Counted from the first letter of the stretch, positions 17,949 to 26,749 are shown. The stretch: DNA of 64,000 nt from Sphaerochaeta globosa str. Buddy (GCF_000190435.1 NC_015152.1:1246458-1310457), one strand, 5' to 3'. Program-made: numbers and translations. Notes: generated by a model from the letters alone, not told the origin.

Positions 17949-19100
17949 ATGGATATGAGAGCAAAATTGATCTTAGTAGTGCTTTTATCAAGTGTGGTAT
18001 TTCCACATTTGTTTGCTGCCGTAGTAGCGACATATGTTCCAGAATCACAGATTACTTTAGAAATTGCTCCCGGGCCATTTACCAGTGATACGGTTTTAGG
18101 GGCAAAACTGGGCACATTTATTATCACCTCTACAACGGGAGAGATTTATACCCCCTCGCTGGTAAATATTGGTGAAGCCAGCGATGGCATACAGGTTACT
18201 GGCTTAATGAAGGACTACCAAAACGGCCCATTTGTGCAAAACACCAATACGTTTTATATCATCAGCGCTGCATATCCAAGTGGGTTGGGTGGAGAGCCTG
18301 TACTCCAAACGCTATACAACAACCTGTGGCCGATTATTGATTGGGATTCCAACACGATAACCCAGTCGGTTTTCTATGTTGAAATGTATCTGGTAAACAC
18401 GAATAAAACAAATCGGAACGCCCAGAGTCTATGGCGGAAAGCACAGTTTTTCAAATTGGATTCTCCATATCTCCTGCCTTCCGGTTTCAACCCACGATTC
18501 AGTGTAGCCGTTGCTATGGATGAAGACACAAACTTGGGATCATATACTAATGATGATGGTACTGTGAATGAAGTTGAAGGGGACTATGTCGTAACCGATA
18601 GTGTTGATGGCCCGGACAGTACGCCAATCATCGGATCAGGCGGGTATACCAATCCTGATGATCCTGGTTCTCCAGGATTCTATTATGGGGATGTTCCCCT
18701 CTTTCCTACGTTTTATTTCAATTTTTTTGAGCCTGAAGTCTCTTTTTCTTTGGAGTCAGCTTTTGGGAGTGGAAAAGTAACAGTCAACCAAGCAATTATT
18801 CAAGTGGATAATGGGGTAGCAGGAGATACGTATACAAAAAATTTGACCTTTACCGACACCAGTACTGCCACCAGTTTTCAACTTTTCCCTTCAATTGGAT
18901 CAGCTTCTCCAATCGATTACCAGCTCTATTTGGACAATGATCCAATCACCAAAGGGACGCCATTTCTTTGGCAAAATATTAATCCAGGACTAAATGCCAA
19001 GGATTTGATGATCGGTGGTATCAATGAATCTGATGTTATCAACAAGGTCAGCGGCACATACTCGGGTACGATTACGGTAACAATTAGCACACCCAACTAA
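17949..19100 (+). CDS. exported protein of unknown function, paralogue B
   Basis: 383-residue exported protein with a signal peptide ending near HLFAA. The mature N-terminus reads VATYVPES. The first domain contains LGTFIITS and a FYVEMYLVNTN segment. A PDSTPII motif and a PGSPGFYYGD linker lead to a C-terminal domain ending SGTYSGTITVTISTPN. It shares all these features with the next gene (paralogue C), the two plainly arising by duplication. GAAGGA lies 5 nt before the ATG. Immediately after its stop lies a fossil of the uvrD/rep 3' end. Predicted surface or periplasmic beta-protein; function unknown. Confidence 0.72.
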   Translation: MDMRAKLILVVLLSSVVFPHLFAAVVATYVPESQITLEIAPGPFTSDTVLGAKLGTFIITSTTGEIYTPSLVNIGEASDGIQVTGLMKDYQNGPFVQNTNTFYIISAAYPSGLGGEPVLQTLYNNLWPIIDWDSNTITQSVFYVEMYLVNTNKTNRNAQSLWRKAQFFKLDSPYLLPSGFNPRFSVAVAMDEDTNLGSYTNDDGTVNEVEGDYVVTDSVDGPDSTPIIGSGGYTNPDDPGSPGFYYGDVPLFPTFYFNFFEPEVSFSLESAFGSGKVTVNQAIIQVDNGVAGDTYTKNLTFTDTSTATSFQLFPSIGSASPIDYQLYLDNDPITKGTPFLWQNINPGLNAKDLMIGGINESDVINKVSGTYSGTITVTISTPN

Positions 19101-19250
19101 CCGCTGATTCTTGATGCTAACCGTTCATGTACTAGTCTTAGCTTTTTCAGTATTAGTTCGATGGTAAGTTTTTCCTGCAGGATCATCTTTATCAAAAACC
19201 TATTTTGAATCTCTTCCAAGAAACGAAAGCAACGGTTGGTAGTCTCTTTG
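19097..19250 (-). pseudogene. fossil of the uvrD/rep 3' end, left by tandem duplication
   Basis: Read on the minus strand, this segment gives RFLEEIQNRFLIKMI... ending KKLRLVHERLASRISG and a TAG. The real helicase at 20897 ends with 42 residues from RFLEEI through DKLRLLRERLTSRNGS and a TAG. The two align without gaps over those 42 residues, with 17 identities by my count. The four-base overlap of the convergent stop codons (CTAA) is preserved in both places. The copy has become more AT-rich. It lies exactly 1,800 bp from the original, the spacing of the duplicated unit. Similarity upstream of about 19250 fades. Confidence 0.85.
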
Positions 19251-19616
19251 TTTCCCAAGTTCAGTTCGAAGTAAACCTTTCAGCAGAGGATGACAAGGAC
19301 ATTGCTTACGATGAGAAAAGTCTCCCATTTCGCCTCCACCTACGTGGAAGCTCAGTCCTGAAGCCTGGGGTATTCCATCCTCTCGGCAGCAATCTTCAAC
19401 GAGCAGACTCTTGCCAAAGGGCTATGGATTAGGCTTTAGTTGCCCTGGCTTTCAATTCCAGCGCAACCAGCGATTGCTGGTGGGTTCGGTAGCCACACAT
19501 TGGATGTGCATTTTTGTCTTTATCAAATGAAGGTCTAGGGATCTTGATACTTTACACAATTGTGTTTCAATTGCTCAAATCATTATAAGTAGAGAATGTA
19601 ATTTCAAAACTACAAC
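19251..19616. other. non-coding stretch before paralogue C
   Basis: About 370 bp. It should contain the junction of the tandem duplication. An imperfect dyad CCAGCGATTGCTGG lies near 19470. A 75-codon frame (19205-19432) overlaps the helicase fossil and has no gene-like signals. No tRNA or IS was recognised. Confidence 0.3.
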
Positions 19617-19645
19617 TTGATAGTGTAAGAATTTAGTGATATAAA
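19617..19645 (+). promoter_or_regulatory. predicted promoter of exported paralogue C
   Basis: TTGATA (19617-19622), 17-nt spacer, TATAAA (19640-19645), giving a leader of roughly 50 nt to the ATG at 19701. Confidence 0.5.
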
Positions 19646-19700
19646 GAAGTTTGATGTGGCTTCGTTTATGCAAGGAGTGTTTTCAAAGGAAATACTATCA

Positions 19701-20900
19701 ATGATGAAGAGAAAGCGATATTTCTTATGTCTACTTCTCATAACACTAACTGTCAGTGTGCCGCTAGTTGCTTTGGTTCTCGAAGCGTCGTATGTACCGG
19801 AATCTCCCCTGTATTTGGAACTTGCCCCTGGTATTTTTTCCGATCAGTCGGTTGTAGGGACTAAATTAGGGACTTTTATCATCACTTCTGATGGTCCGTT
19901 CTACAATCCATCATTTCTCAATACCAGCGAAATTGGAAGTGGAATTACCATGACAGGACTCTACAAGGATTGGGAAGGCGGAGCTTATACTACTCGAACA
20001 TATTTACCTTTCAAGGTTTTAAGTGTTTCCTATCCTACTGGTTATGGGGGTTCCCCAGTTATTGAAACCTTATATGGTGATAAATGGCCTATGATTGAGC
20101 AAAATAACCAGTGGGATGGTGTGACAATTACAGCAAAGCCTTTTTATGTTGAGATTTATTTGGTCAACACTAATTCTGATAATGGCAGAAGGTATGATGC
20201 TTCTTTACCTGCAAATCTAGGCACCGATGGCCGATTCTTCAAACTTGACACGCCGTATATCATTAATGGTTCCTTTAGTCCCTATTTCAGCATCGGGGTT
20301 GCTGTCTCTCCCGAAATCGGAGTAGGTACCTATGCAAGCGGGGCCAACAGCACAATCACTGATCCAACTGAAGGAGTCTATGTATCCGTAGAAGGGATTA
20401 CAGGTCCGGATTCAACACCAATTCTCAATCCGAGTTCATTCACTGCTGTCCCCGGAGATCCAGGGACTCCGGGGTTTTATTATGGAGACGCGCCGGAACT
20501 CCCAACATTTGTTTTTAACTTCCATACCCAGCAAGCATCTTTTTTACTAGAGTCAGCAATTAGTAATCAGAGGTCAGTAGTGAATCAAGCAAAAATTGAG
20601 GTACTGAATGGAGTGTCAGGGACTTATTACACGCAAATACTTACTTTCAACGATAACAGCCCTACTAACCCAGAATTTTTACTCCTGCCTCTCGATGGGC
20701 AAGGCCTTCCAATTAGTTACAAACTTTTTCTCGATACTCAACACATTATCAAGGGCACTCCCTACACCTGGGAGAATCTGACGTATGGCAGTAATTCAAA
20801 GGACCTGATAATCGGGGAAATCAGTCAAACAGAGGTTGATTCGAGAGCGAGTGGGATTTATCAGGGCACGATAACCGTGACAATCACTACGCCCAACTAA
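19701..20900 (+). CDS. exported protein of unknown function, paralogue C
   Basis: 399-residue exported protein. The signal peptide starts MMKRKRYFLCLLLI and the mature protein begins near LEASYVPES. It matches paralogue B in order: LGTFIITS, FYVEIYLVNTN, GPDSTPIL, PGTPGFYYGD linker, KGTPYTWENL and the terminal GTITVTITTPN strand. The upstream in-frame ATG at 19671 would place basic and non-signal residues first, so 19701 (with AAAGGA upstream) is chosen. Its TAA overlaps the TAG of the convergent helicase gene by three bases within CTAA. Function unknown; a structural surface or periplasmic subunit is the simplest guess. Confidence 0.72.
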   Translation: MMKRKRYFLCLLLITLTVSVPLVALVLEASYVPESPLYLELAPGIFSDQSVVGTKLGTFIITSDGPFYNPSFLNTSEIGSGITMTGLYKDWEGGAYTTRTYLPFKVLSVSYPTGYGGSPVIETLYGDKWPMIEQNNQWDGVTITAKPFYVEIYLVNTNSDNGRRYDASLPANLGTDGRFFKLDTPYIINGSFSPYFSIGVAVSPEIGVGTYASGANSTITDPTEGVYVSVEGITGPDSTPILNPSSFTAVPGDPGTPGFYYGDAPELPTFVFNFHTQQASFLLESAISNQRSVVNQAKIEVLNGVSGTYYTQILTFNDNSPTNPEFLLLPLDGQGLPISYKLFLDTQHIIKGTPYTWENLTYGSNSKDLIIGEISQTEVDSRASGIYQGTITVTITTPN

Positions 20901-22915
20901 CTGCCGTTTCTCGATGTCAACCGCTCACGTAACAGCCTAAGCTTGTCGACCACCTGTTCGGAGGAAAGTTCCTTGGCAGGGTCCTCCTCATCGAAAAGGG
21001 CCTTGGGAATCTCCTCGAGAAAGCGGGAGGGGAGGCTGGTTACCTCATCATGCCCTTTCTTGCGTTTTTCGCACGTGCTGATGATCAGGCTGCGGCGTGC
21101 ACGGGTAATAGCCACATAGAACAGGCGTCTCTCTTCATCAATATTGGCAGGATTCTCCTCGATGGCCCGTGCGTGGGGTATGTATTGGTCTTCCACCCCA
21201 GCCAAGTACACGGTATCGAACTCGAGTCCTTTTGAAGCATGGATGGTCATAAGGGCTATCTTGCCTGCATCCTCCTGTTCAGTACTCTCCTTGCCGGCGA
21301 GACTGATGCGGTTCAGATAATCGAAAATTGAGGCCTTTGCATTCTCGGGGTTGCGTTCCCATCGAGCAAGCATGTCGCACAACATGTTGATGCCCTTCAT
21401 TTTATAGGCAACAACGTTCTCGTTGTCCGGATGCTCAGCCTCAAGATATGCCTTGTATCCGATTTCCTGGATAAGCGTGCGAAGCACCATGTTGCGCTGT
21501 GTTCTTGTCTCAAAGAGTTGGTGATGATACTCCTCAATGAAGTCGGCAAACCGCTTGAGGGTTTTCTGCATCCCTTCCTTGATCTGCCCATCGGTTGCAA
21601 CCGACATGAGCGTCAATGCACTATACAACGAACAGTGGTGGTCATCGGCCACCTTGCGCATCTTTTCCAGCGTTGTACGTCCGATTCCCCGTCTAGGAGT
21701 GTTAATCACCCTCAGAAGGTTGATATCATCGTCCTGGTTGGCGATTACCTTCAGGTAGCTGATGATGTCACGAATCTCCTTACGGTCGAAAAAGCTCTGC
21801 CCGCCGGTTACCTGGGAAGGAATACCGCGTTCGGTAAACTTGGTTTCCAAGGAATCGATGAGGCCGTTGGTTCTCACCAGAACCCCGAAGTCGGAGAAAG
21901 GTCGGTCCTCTTTCTTATGTATCATCAAAATCTCATCGGCGATGACGGAAGCTTCATCCTCATCATTGGCGGGGTGGATCAAACGGATTGAGGAGCCTTT
22001 GCCGCTGTCGGTCCACAGCTTTTTCTCCTTGCGCACCTGGTTGTTTACAATCAGGGAGTTCGCTGCCTCCAAAATGGTGCCGGTCGAACGATAATTGCGC
22101 TCCAGCTTGACCTCAAGACGCTCGGGGAAGTCCCGTTCGAACATCACCAGGTTTTCGTAGTTCGCTCCACGCCAACTATAGATGCTCTGGTCGTCATCAC
22201 CTACAACACAGAGGTTGCGGCTCTCTTGGGCGAGCAATTCCACCATGCGATACTGGGATAGCGATGTATCCTGGAATTCATCAACAAGGATGTGGGTATA
22301 CCGGCTTCTCAAAGCCTCAAGGACTTCGGGTCTTTTCTCAAACAAGTCCAATGGTTTCATGATCAAATCATCAAAGTCGAGCGCATTGTAAGCCTTCAGA
22401 TGTTTTTCGTACTCACTATAGAGGTTCTTGATTTTGTCTGAAGCATTTGCCCCAAAAACCTTGCGTTTCGTCTTGATATCACTGAAAAGCGAAGAGAGTT
22501 CATACAGGTCGAAGGTTTCGACCACGTAATCGAGGTTCTGGATAACCTCCTTGATCAAAGCCATGCGGTCATTGGTGTCATAGATGGTAAAGTTGTTTTT
22601 GAAACCAAGATATTGGATGTATTGTTTCAATACGCCCATGCCGAACGAGTGGAAAGTGGTGGTCGTCAGCTTCTTCAGCTTGAGATTGGTCAGTGAACGG
22701 ATTCGTTCTCCCATCTCCTTCGCTGCCTTATTGGTGAAGGTGAGGGCGAGTATCGATTCTTCCTTGATGCCGTTCTGCAGCATGTTGGCGATTCGATAGG
22801 TGAGCATACGGGTTTTCCCGCTGCCGGCTCCTGCAATGACAAGCAGCGGGCCATATAGGGTTGCAGCAGCTTTGCACTGCTGGTCATTGAGTTCCTTCTC
22901 TATATTGAAATACAT
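20897..22915 (-). CDS. UvrD/Rep/PcrA-family DNA helicase
   Basis: 672-residue superfamily 1A 3'-5' DNA helicase acting in repair and replication restart. Motifs run in order: Q motif NDQQCKAA, motif I AGAGSGKT, Ia TFTNKAAKEM, II DEFQDTS, III GDDDQSIYSWRGA, IV NYRST, V MTIHASKGLEFD, VI VAITRARR. Length (about 670) is closer to Rep than to UvrD/PcrA (about 720-750), so rep is possible. The start has GAGGT upstream. It is probably co-transcribed with the membrane protein upstream (6 nt gap). Its 3' end has been partly copied 1.8 kb away. Confidence 0.93.
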   Translation of the reverse strand: MYFNIEKELNDQQCKAAATLYGPLLVIAGAGSGKTRMLTYRIANMLQNGIKEESILALTFTNKAAKEMGERIRSLTNLKLKKLTTTTFHSFGMGVLKQYIQYLGFKNNFTIYDTNDRMALIKEVIQNLDYVVETFDLYELSSLFSDIKTKRKVFGANASDKIKNLYSEYEKHLKAYNALDFDDLIMKPLDLFEKRPEVLEALRSRYTHILVDEFQDTSLSQYRMVELLAQESRNLCVVGDDDQSIYSWRGANYENLVMFERDFPERLEVKLERNYRSTGTILEAANSLIVNNQVRKEKKLWTDSGKGSSIRLIHPANDEDEASVIADEILMIHKKEDRPFSDFGVLVRTNGLIDSLETKFTERGIPSQVTGGQSFFDRKEIRDIISYLKVIANQDDDINLLRVINTPRRGIGRTTLEKMRKVADDHHCSLYSALTLMSVATDGQIKEGMQKTLKRFADFIEEYHHQLFETRTQRNMVLRTLIQEIGYKAYLEAEHPDNENVVAYKMKGINMLCDMLARWERNPENAKASIFDYLNRISLAGKESTEQEDAGKIALMTIHASKGLEFDTVYLAGVEDQYIPHARAIEENPANIDEERRLFYVAITRARRSLIISTCEKRKKGHDEVTSLPSRFLEEIPKALFDEEDPAKELSSEQVVDKLRLLRERLTSRNGS

Positions 22916-22921
22916 GATACC

Positions 22922-23404
22922 TCAGATTCGTTTGATAAATACCGAATCGATTCCTACCCCAAGCGCTACCAACGAGGTGACAATCAGACCGGAGACGATA
23001 ACACCGCCGAATACTGCCATCATGGTCTTTCGCTTGTCAAGACCCAAAATCCAGGAACCCAAGGTCCCCGTCCACGCTCCGGTTACCGGAAGGGGAACTG
23101 CAACGAAGAGCAAAATTCCCCAGTATCCGTACTTGTTGACCTTTGGGCTCACTTTCAATTGGGCTTTGGCGACAAAACGGTCGAAGAACGAAGCGTACCA
23201 GAGCCAATGGGCATGGAAGACCTTATGGAGGGTAGCCAAGAACGTATAGGCGATCGGTGCTACAAGAGCATTGACAAAAATGCACAACGGGGCGGCAAGG
23301 AACAAGGAGACGCCGTTGAAATAGGCATACGGGATAGCCCCGCGCAACTCACTGATGGGAAGCAAGGAAAGCAGGATACTGATAAAAAGTGTGGATGGTT
23401 CCAT
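22922..23404 (-). CDS. small multi-drug export family membrane protein (COG2426-like)
   Basis: 160-residue integral membrane protein of the 'small multi-drug export' family (PF06695 type). The N-terminal helix followed by LLPISELRGAIPYA is the family signature. About four hydrophobic segments are visible, with a PLPVTGAWTGTLGSWILGL stretch containing the second conserved region. Despite the family name, transport function is poorly established. It lies between the DUF362 protein (11 nt gap) and the helicase (6 nt gap) in one minus-strand operon. Confidence 0.8.
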   Translation of the reverse strand: MEPSTLFISILLSLLPISELRGAIPYAYFNGVSLFLAAPLCIFVNALVAPIAYTFLATLHKVFHAHWLWYASFFDRFVAKAQLKVSPKVNKYGYWGILLFVAVPLPVTGAWTGTLGSWILGLDKRKTMMAVFGGVIVSGLIVTSLVALGVGIDSVFIKRI

Positions 23405-23415
23405 AAAGCAATCCT

Positions 23416-24534
23416 TTAGGAGGTAATGACTTCATCGACAGCGATGGCTGATGCCGGGCAGACCTCATGACAACAATAGCAACGTATGCATACACTTGGG
23501 TCGATAATGATGCGTTTATGCTCCATCGTCAAGGCATTTGCAGGACAGATGTCAATGCACTTACGGCATTGGATACACGGATCGGGAAGAAAAACAGGGG
23601 CCTTGCGCTCCCGCTTTACCTTCCAGCGGACATATTTGCCTACTAGGAAGGGAATGATCAGGGAGTGGAAGAACCGAGTCTTTTTATCCATCTCAATGCG
23701 AAGGAAATCGGGGAGAATGAGCTGTCTTGCATCCAAAGCAGGATAGACGGTAGGAGCCGAACCCAACGAGCGTCTGAGCCCTTCGGCAATGATGGGAATG
23801 CTCTTGGGCTCATACCCCATGATGGTGGCTTGGGCATAATCAAGGGCAAGAGCATCGCAGCTGGCAAGCAGCAGTCCTACATGCCGCGGTCTCCCATTGG
23901 CAGGACCGGGGCCTTCCATACCGATAATGCCATCCATCAGACTGAAGGAAGGTTTTACTACCGTAGCGATGCCGACCATCAGGGCGGCAAACTGCTCCCT
24001 GGTGGGAAATTGGACATGGCACGGACTTTTGTAGAGGTTGGGAACCAACCCGAAAAGGTTTTTTACCGCCCCTGTGGTATACATGAGTTGATGGGTCTTG
24101 AACTTGGGAAGAGAGAACACCATATCCACTTCATCCAGGATGGAAGCAAGCGGCAACTGCTTGCCATGGGTATAGGGGATGGAGGTAAGGCGGGGTTGCT
24201 TGGTAAAGTCGACCCATTCGGCTCCTTCCTGTGTACAGACTTCGTAGATGCCGCAGGCCTTGGGCAGAAATGAAGGTTTTTGCAAACCGGGTGAATCGCC
24301 GATCAGAATCCGCTTTGCCCCCTGTTCTTTCAACAGCCTCACCATCGATCGAACCACCTGGGAATTGGTGGTGATAGAGCGGTCTTCCTTGGCATCGGAA
24401 AGGATATTCGGTTTGAGCAGGATGGTCTTTCCTGCAACATTCGGCATATTGGCTAGCAGACAAGCCTCGTGTACGGCGGCATCGACTGCAATCTGGTCAT
24501 AACTCTCGCAACGTACAATGGCGACAGTGCTCAT
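23416..24534 (-). CDS. DUF362 protein with C-terminal 2[4Fe-4S] ferredoxin domain
   Basis: 372-residue protein. The DUF362 domain (about residues 1-300) starts STVAIVRCESYD and contains LLKPNILSD and VFSLPKFKTHQLMYTTGAVKN. The C-terminus carries two CxxCxxCxxxCP clusters (CIQCRKCIDICP and CIRCYCCHEVCP), typical of 8Fe-8S ferredoxins. Such proteins are common in anaerobes; their reaction is not established. Start at 24534 is chosen for its AGGAGA ribosome binding site. It overlaps the end of the upstream methyltransferase gene by 4 nt, so the two are translationally coupled. Confidence 0.85.
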   Translation of the reverse strand: MSTVAIVRCESYDQIAVDAAVHEACLLANMPNVAGKTILLKPNILSDAKEDRSITTNSQVVRSMVRLLKEQGAKRILIGDSPGLQKPSFLPKACGIYEVCTQEGAEWVDFTKQPRLTSIPYTHGKQLPLASILDEVDMVFSLPKFKTHQLMYTTGAVKNLFGLVPNLYKSPCHVQFPTREQFAALMVGIATVVKPSFSLMDGIIGMEGPGPANGRPRHVGLLLASCDALALDYAQATIMGYEPKSIPIIAEGLRRSLGSAPTVYPALDARQLILPDFLRIEMDKKTRFFHSLIIPFLVGKYVRWKVKRERKAPVFLPDPCIQCRKCIDICPANALTMEHKRIIIDPSVCIRCYCCHEVCPASAIAVDEVITS

Positions 24535-25319
24535 ACTGTTCTCCTGATCAGGCAAAAATAGAGAGGTCCCCGTCCCGAAGCAGTATCGCTGAGGATAATG
24601 GAACCATGACGGCAGCTTTCGCTCGAGGGGGGATCAAGTTTTTCCAAGGTAAATCGACCCTCGCGTTTGTCGAACAGCTTATCGATCACCATCTCATTCT
24701 CCATCGGATTGATCGAGCAGGTGCTATACAGGATATAGCCCCCCACTTTCACCGCTTCCAAGGCTGAAGCAAGCATGGCAAATTGCTGGATGGCAAGGTG
24801 CTTCGGCCGCGATGGAGACCAGATGGCCAAAGCCTTAGGGTCTGAGAGGACATGGCGTTCACTCGAGCACGGAGCATCGAGTAAAATCCGGTCATACTTG
24901 TTTTGCTCGTAGAGCGACCAGCGCGTTGCATCGTGGCCGGTAACCATAATTCGGGTGAATAGCTCTTCAGGCAAATGCTCCTTAAGCACTTGCTTCAAGC
25001 GTCCCCTACGAGTCGCGGAACGGTCGTTGGCGACCAGACTTCCTTGTGTTTTCAAAGCAGCCGCCATGACCAGTGACTTGCCTCCGGGGGCGGCACACAT
25101 GTCCAGTACAGAATCTCCATCCTGGACCCCGAGCAACTTTGCAGCAATGACTGATGCTTCATCAAGATAGTAGGGTTGGGTTAATCCTTCTTCAAAAGCG
25201 ATCGGTTTCCGCTCGAGCAGCAACGCTTGCTTCAGTGACTCCCACCGTCCTTGATACAACTGAGCATAGTACGATTCAAATGCATCAAAACCTTGCTGTT
25301 TTCCCTTCTGTTTGGCCAT
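24531..25319 (-). CDS. RsmB/NOP-family RNA (cytosine-C5) methyltransferase
   Basis: 262-residue SAM-dependent m5C RNA methyltransferase without the N-terminal NusB-like domain of full-length RsmB. The SAM motif I is DMCAAPGGKS. Motif IV is LLDAPCSSE, whose cysteine releases the product, and motif VI is YSTCSINPMENE, whose cysteine is the nucleophile. The target base (rRNA or tRNA) cannot be told. The ATG has no ribosome binding site; instead a promoter with TACAGT ends 6 nt before it. First gene of the minus-strand operon running to the helicase. Confidence 0.88.
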   Translation of the reverse strand: MAKQKGKQQGFDAFESYYAQLYQGRWESLKQALLLERKPIAFEEGLTQPYYLDEASVIAAKLLGVQDGDSVLDMCAAPGGKSLVMAAALKTQGSLVANDRSATRRGRLKQVLKEHLPEELFTRIMVTGHDATRWSLYEQNKYDRILLDAPCSSERHVLSDPKALAIWSPSRPKHLAIQQFAMLASALEAVKVGGYILYSTCSINPMENEMVIDKLFDKREGRFTLEKLDPPSSESCRHGSIILSDTASGRGPLYFCLIRRTV

Positions 25320-25325
25320 GGACTG

Positions 25326-25376
25326 ACTGTATCAACTTTTTGGGCTCTTGTGAACCTTTTTGACCTATGCTATGCT
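25326..25376. promoter_or_regulatory. divergent back-to-back promoters with overlapping -35 boxes, both predicted leaderless
   Basis: Plus strand: TTGTGA (25348-25353), 17-nt spacer, TATGCT (25371-25376), then 5 nt to the ATG at 25382. Minus strand: TTCACA (25354-25349), 17-nt spacer, TACAGT (25331-25326), then 6 nt to the ATG at 25319. The two -35 hexamers share five base pairs, so the two polymerases would compete. Confidence 0.6.
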
Positions 25377-25381
25377 CAGCC

Positions 25382-26053
25382 ATGGCATACTTTACCGCAT
25401 TCCTCGAAGGAATAATCAGTTTCATAAGTCCCTGCATTCTGCCCATCCTGCCACTGTATTTTTCCTACCTTGCAGGCGGGGTGGTTCAGAAAGACCAAGA
25501 GAAGGGTGTTCTGCTTAAAAACAGCATTGCCTTCGTCGTCGGGTTCACGATTCTTTTTGTTGCCCTCGGGGCAGCTTCGACAACGGTAGGAAAGTACCTA
25601 AGCACACACCTGTTGCTGCTCAACCGCATCGGCGGGGTTCTTGTCATTCTTTTCGCCCTCAATAATCTGGGATTCGTCCTCATTCCGGCTCTCAACGATA
25701 ATCACAAAGTCCAGATGAAAAGTCTGAAAAATATGAACATACCCAAATCGATGTTGTTCGGTCTGGTGTTCGCCATCGGATGGACTCCGTGCGTCGGGCC
25801 GCTGTTGGGCTCGGCCCTCATGATGGCTGCGAATGCAGAACTTGTGTATAAGGGGATGCTCACCCTGTTCTTCTATGCAATGGGGTTGGCAATTCCTTTT
25901 CTCTTTTCAGCCCTTTTGCTGGAGCAGCTCGAAGGTGTGTTTTCAACCATCAAGAAGCATGCCAAACTCATCACCATCATAAGCGGACTGTTCCTTTTGG
26001 CCTTCGGCGTTGCCTTGACCCTTGGATTCAACCCAGCCGCACTCTTTTTATAG
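25382..26053 (+). CDS. ccdA: CcdA-type cytochrome c biogenesis/thiol-disulfide transporter
   Basis: 223-residue membrane protein of the CcdA/DsbD-beta family with six hydrophobic helices, which carries electrons from cytoplasmic thioredoxin to extracytoplasmic thiol proteins. The two conserved cysteines are in ISPCILPILPLY (helix 1) and GWTPCVGPLLGS (helix 4). ATG 25382 is preferred because a TATGCT -10 box ends 5 nt before it, with an in-frame ATG at 25367 lying upstream inside the promoter. Nine bases downstream begins a TlpA-like thioredoxin, its likely redox partner. Confidence 0.9.
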   Translation: MAYFTAFLEGIISFISPCILPILPLYFSYLAGGVVQKDQEKGVLLKNSIAFVVGFTILFVALGAASTTVGKYLSTHLLLLNRIGGVLVILFALNNLGFVLIPALNDNHKVQMKSLKNMNIPKSMLFGLVFAIGWTPCVGPLLGSALMMAANAELVYKGMLTLFFYAMGLAIPFLFSALLLEQLEGVFSTIKKHAKLITIISGLFLLAFGVALTLGFNPAALFL

Positions 26054-26062
26054 GAGTCTCCT

Positions 26063-26749
26063 ATGCATAAGAAATCTCGCAATCTGATTATATTGGTCCT
26101 TTCGTTTGTCGCTCTCATTGTTGTTGCCTCGGTGGCCTACAACCAGTTGCGTGACAGTACACCCTCCGTATCATTTACGCCCCAGGTGGTAGCAGTACCC
26201 GGCTCGGATGCGAAACCAAAGGTCCAAACCAACATTTCCGAGCCTGTCCCTGCAAAGGCTGAGGAGATACAGACCAAAGAGGTAGGACAAGAGCCAACGG
26301 CTACGACGCAAGGCCCTGAAGAAGAGCCCAGAATGCCCAATATCCCTCTGTTCACCTTGGATGGGAATGAGACTACGTTTGCGCAAGTCAGCCAAGGAAA
26401 GCCCGTGGTGATCAACTACTTTGCCTCGTGGTGCCCACCCTGCAAGCAGGAACTTCCCCATTTCCAGAAAGAATACGACACCTATAAGGACCAAATAAGC
26501 TTTATTTTCCTGGATGCACTAGACGGCCAGCGAGAGACTCTGGAGACGGTAAAGGCCTTCATCCGCGACTTCCCGTTTACCGGACCGGTCTATTACGATG
26601 AAGGCCTTTTTGCCTATATATTCCAGACCAACAGCCTACCTACAACAGTGTTCATCAATGCTGATGGTACGTTGGCAAATGGATATTTGGGTTTTGTAAG
26701 TGAGTCAGTTCTTCAGGAAAACCTGGATAGCCTGCTTACACAAGAGTAA
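26063..26749 (+). CDS. membrane-anchored TlpA/ResA-like thioredoxin
   Basis: 228-residue extracytoplasmic thiol-disulfide oxidoreductase. An N-terminal membrane anchor (NLIILVLSFVALIVVASVAY) is followed by a Pro/Glu-rich linker of about 60 residues, then an AhpC/TSA-Redoxin thioredoxin fold with the FASWCPPCKQELPHF active site (CPPC) and SLPTTVFI cis-proline loop. It lies directly behind ccdA, and the pair forms a standard system for keeping exported proteins or c-type apocytochromes reduced. RBS AGGAG precedes the ATG. Confidence 0.9.
   Translation: MHKKSRNLIILVLSFVALIVVASVAYNQLRDSTPSVSFTPQVVAVPGSDAKPKVQTNISEPVPAKAEEIQTKEVGQEPTATTQGPEEEPRMPNIPLFTLDGNETTFAQVSQGKPVVINYFASWCPPCKQELPHFQKEYDTYKDQISFIFLDALDGQRETLETVKAFIRDFPFTGPVYYDEGLFAYIFQTNSLPTTVFINADGTLANGYLGFVSESVLQENLDSLLTQE

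Noticed and set aside
19205-19432. 75-codon plus-strand frame after paralogue B
   Set aside because: It overlaps the helicase fossil on the other strand and has no start signal; an accidental frame in decaying DNA.
19430-19500. Possible tRNA-like GGTTCGG segment and dyad near 19470
   Set aside because: No acceptor or anticodon stems could be paired into a cloverleaf.
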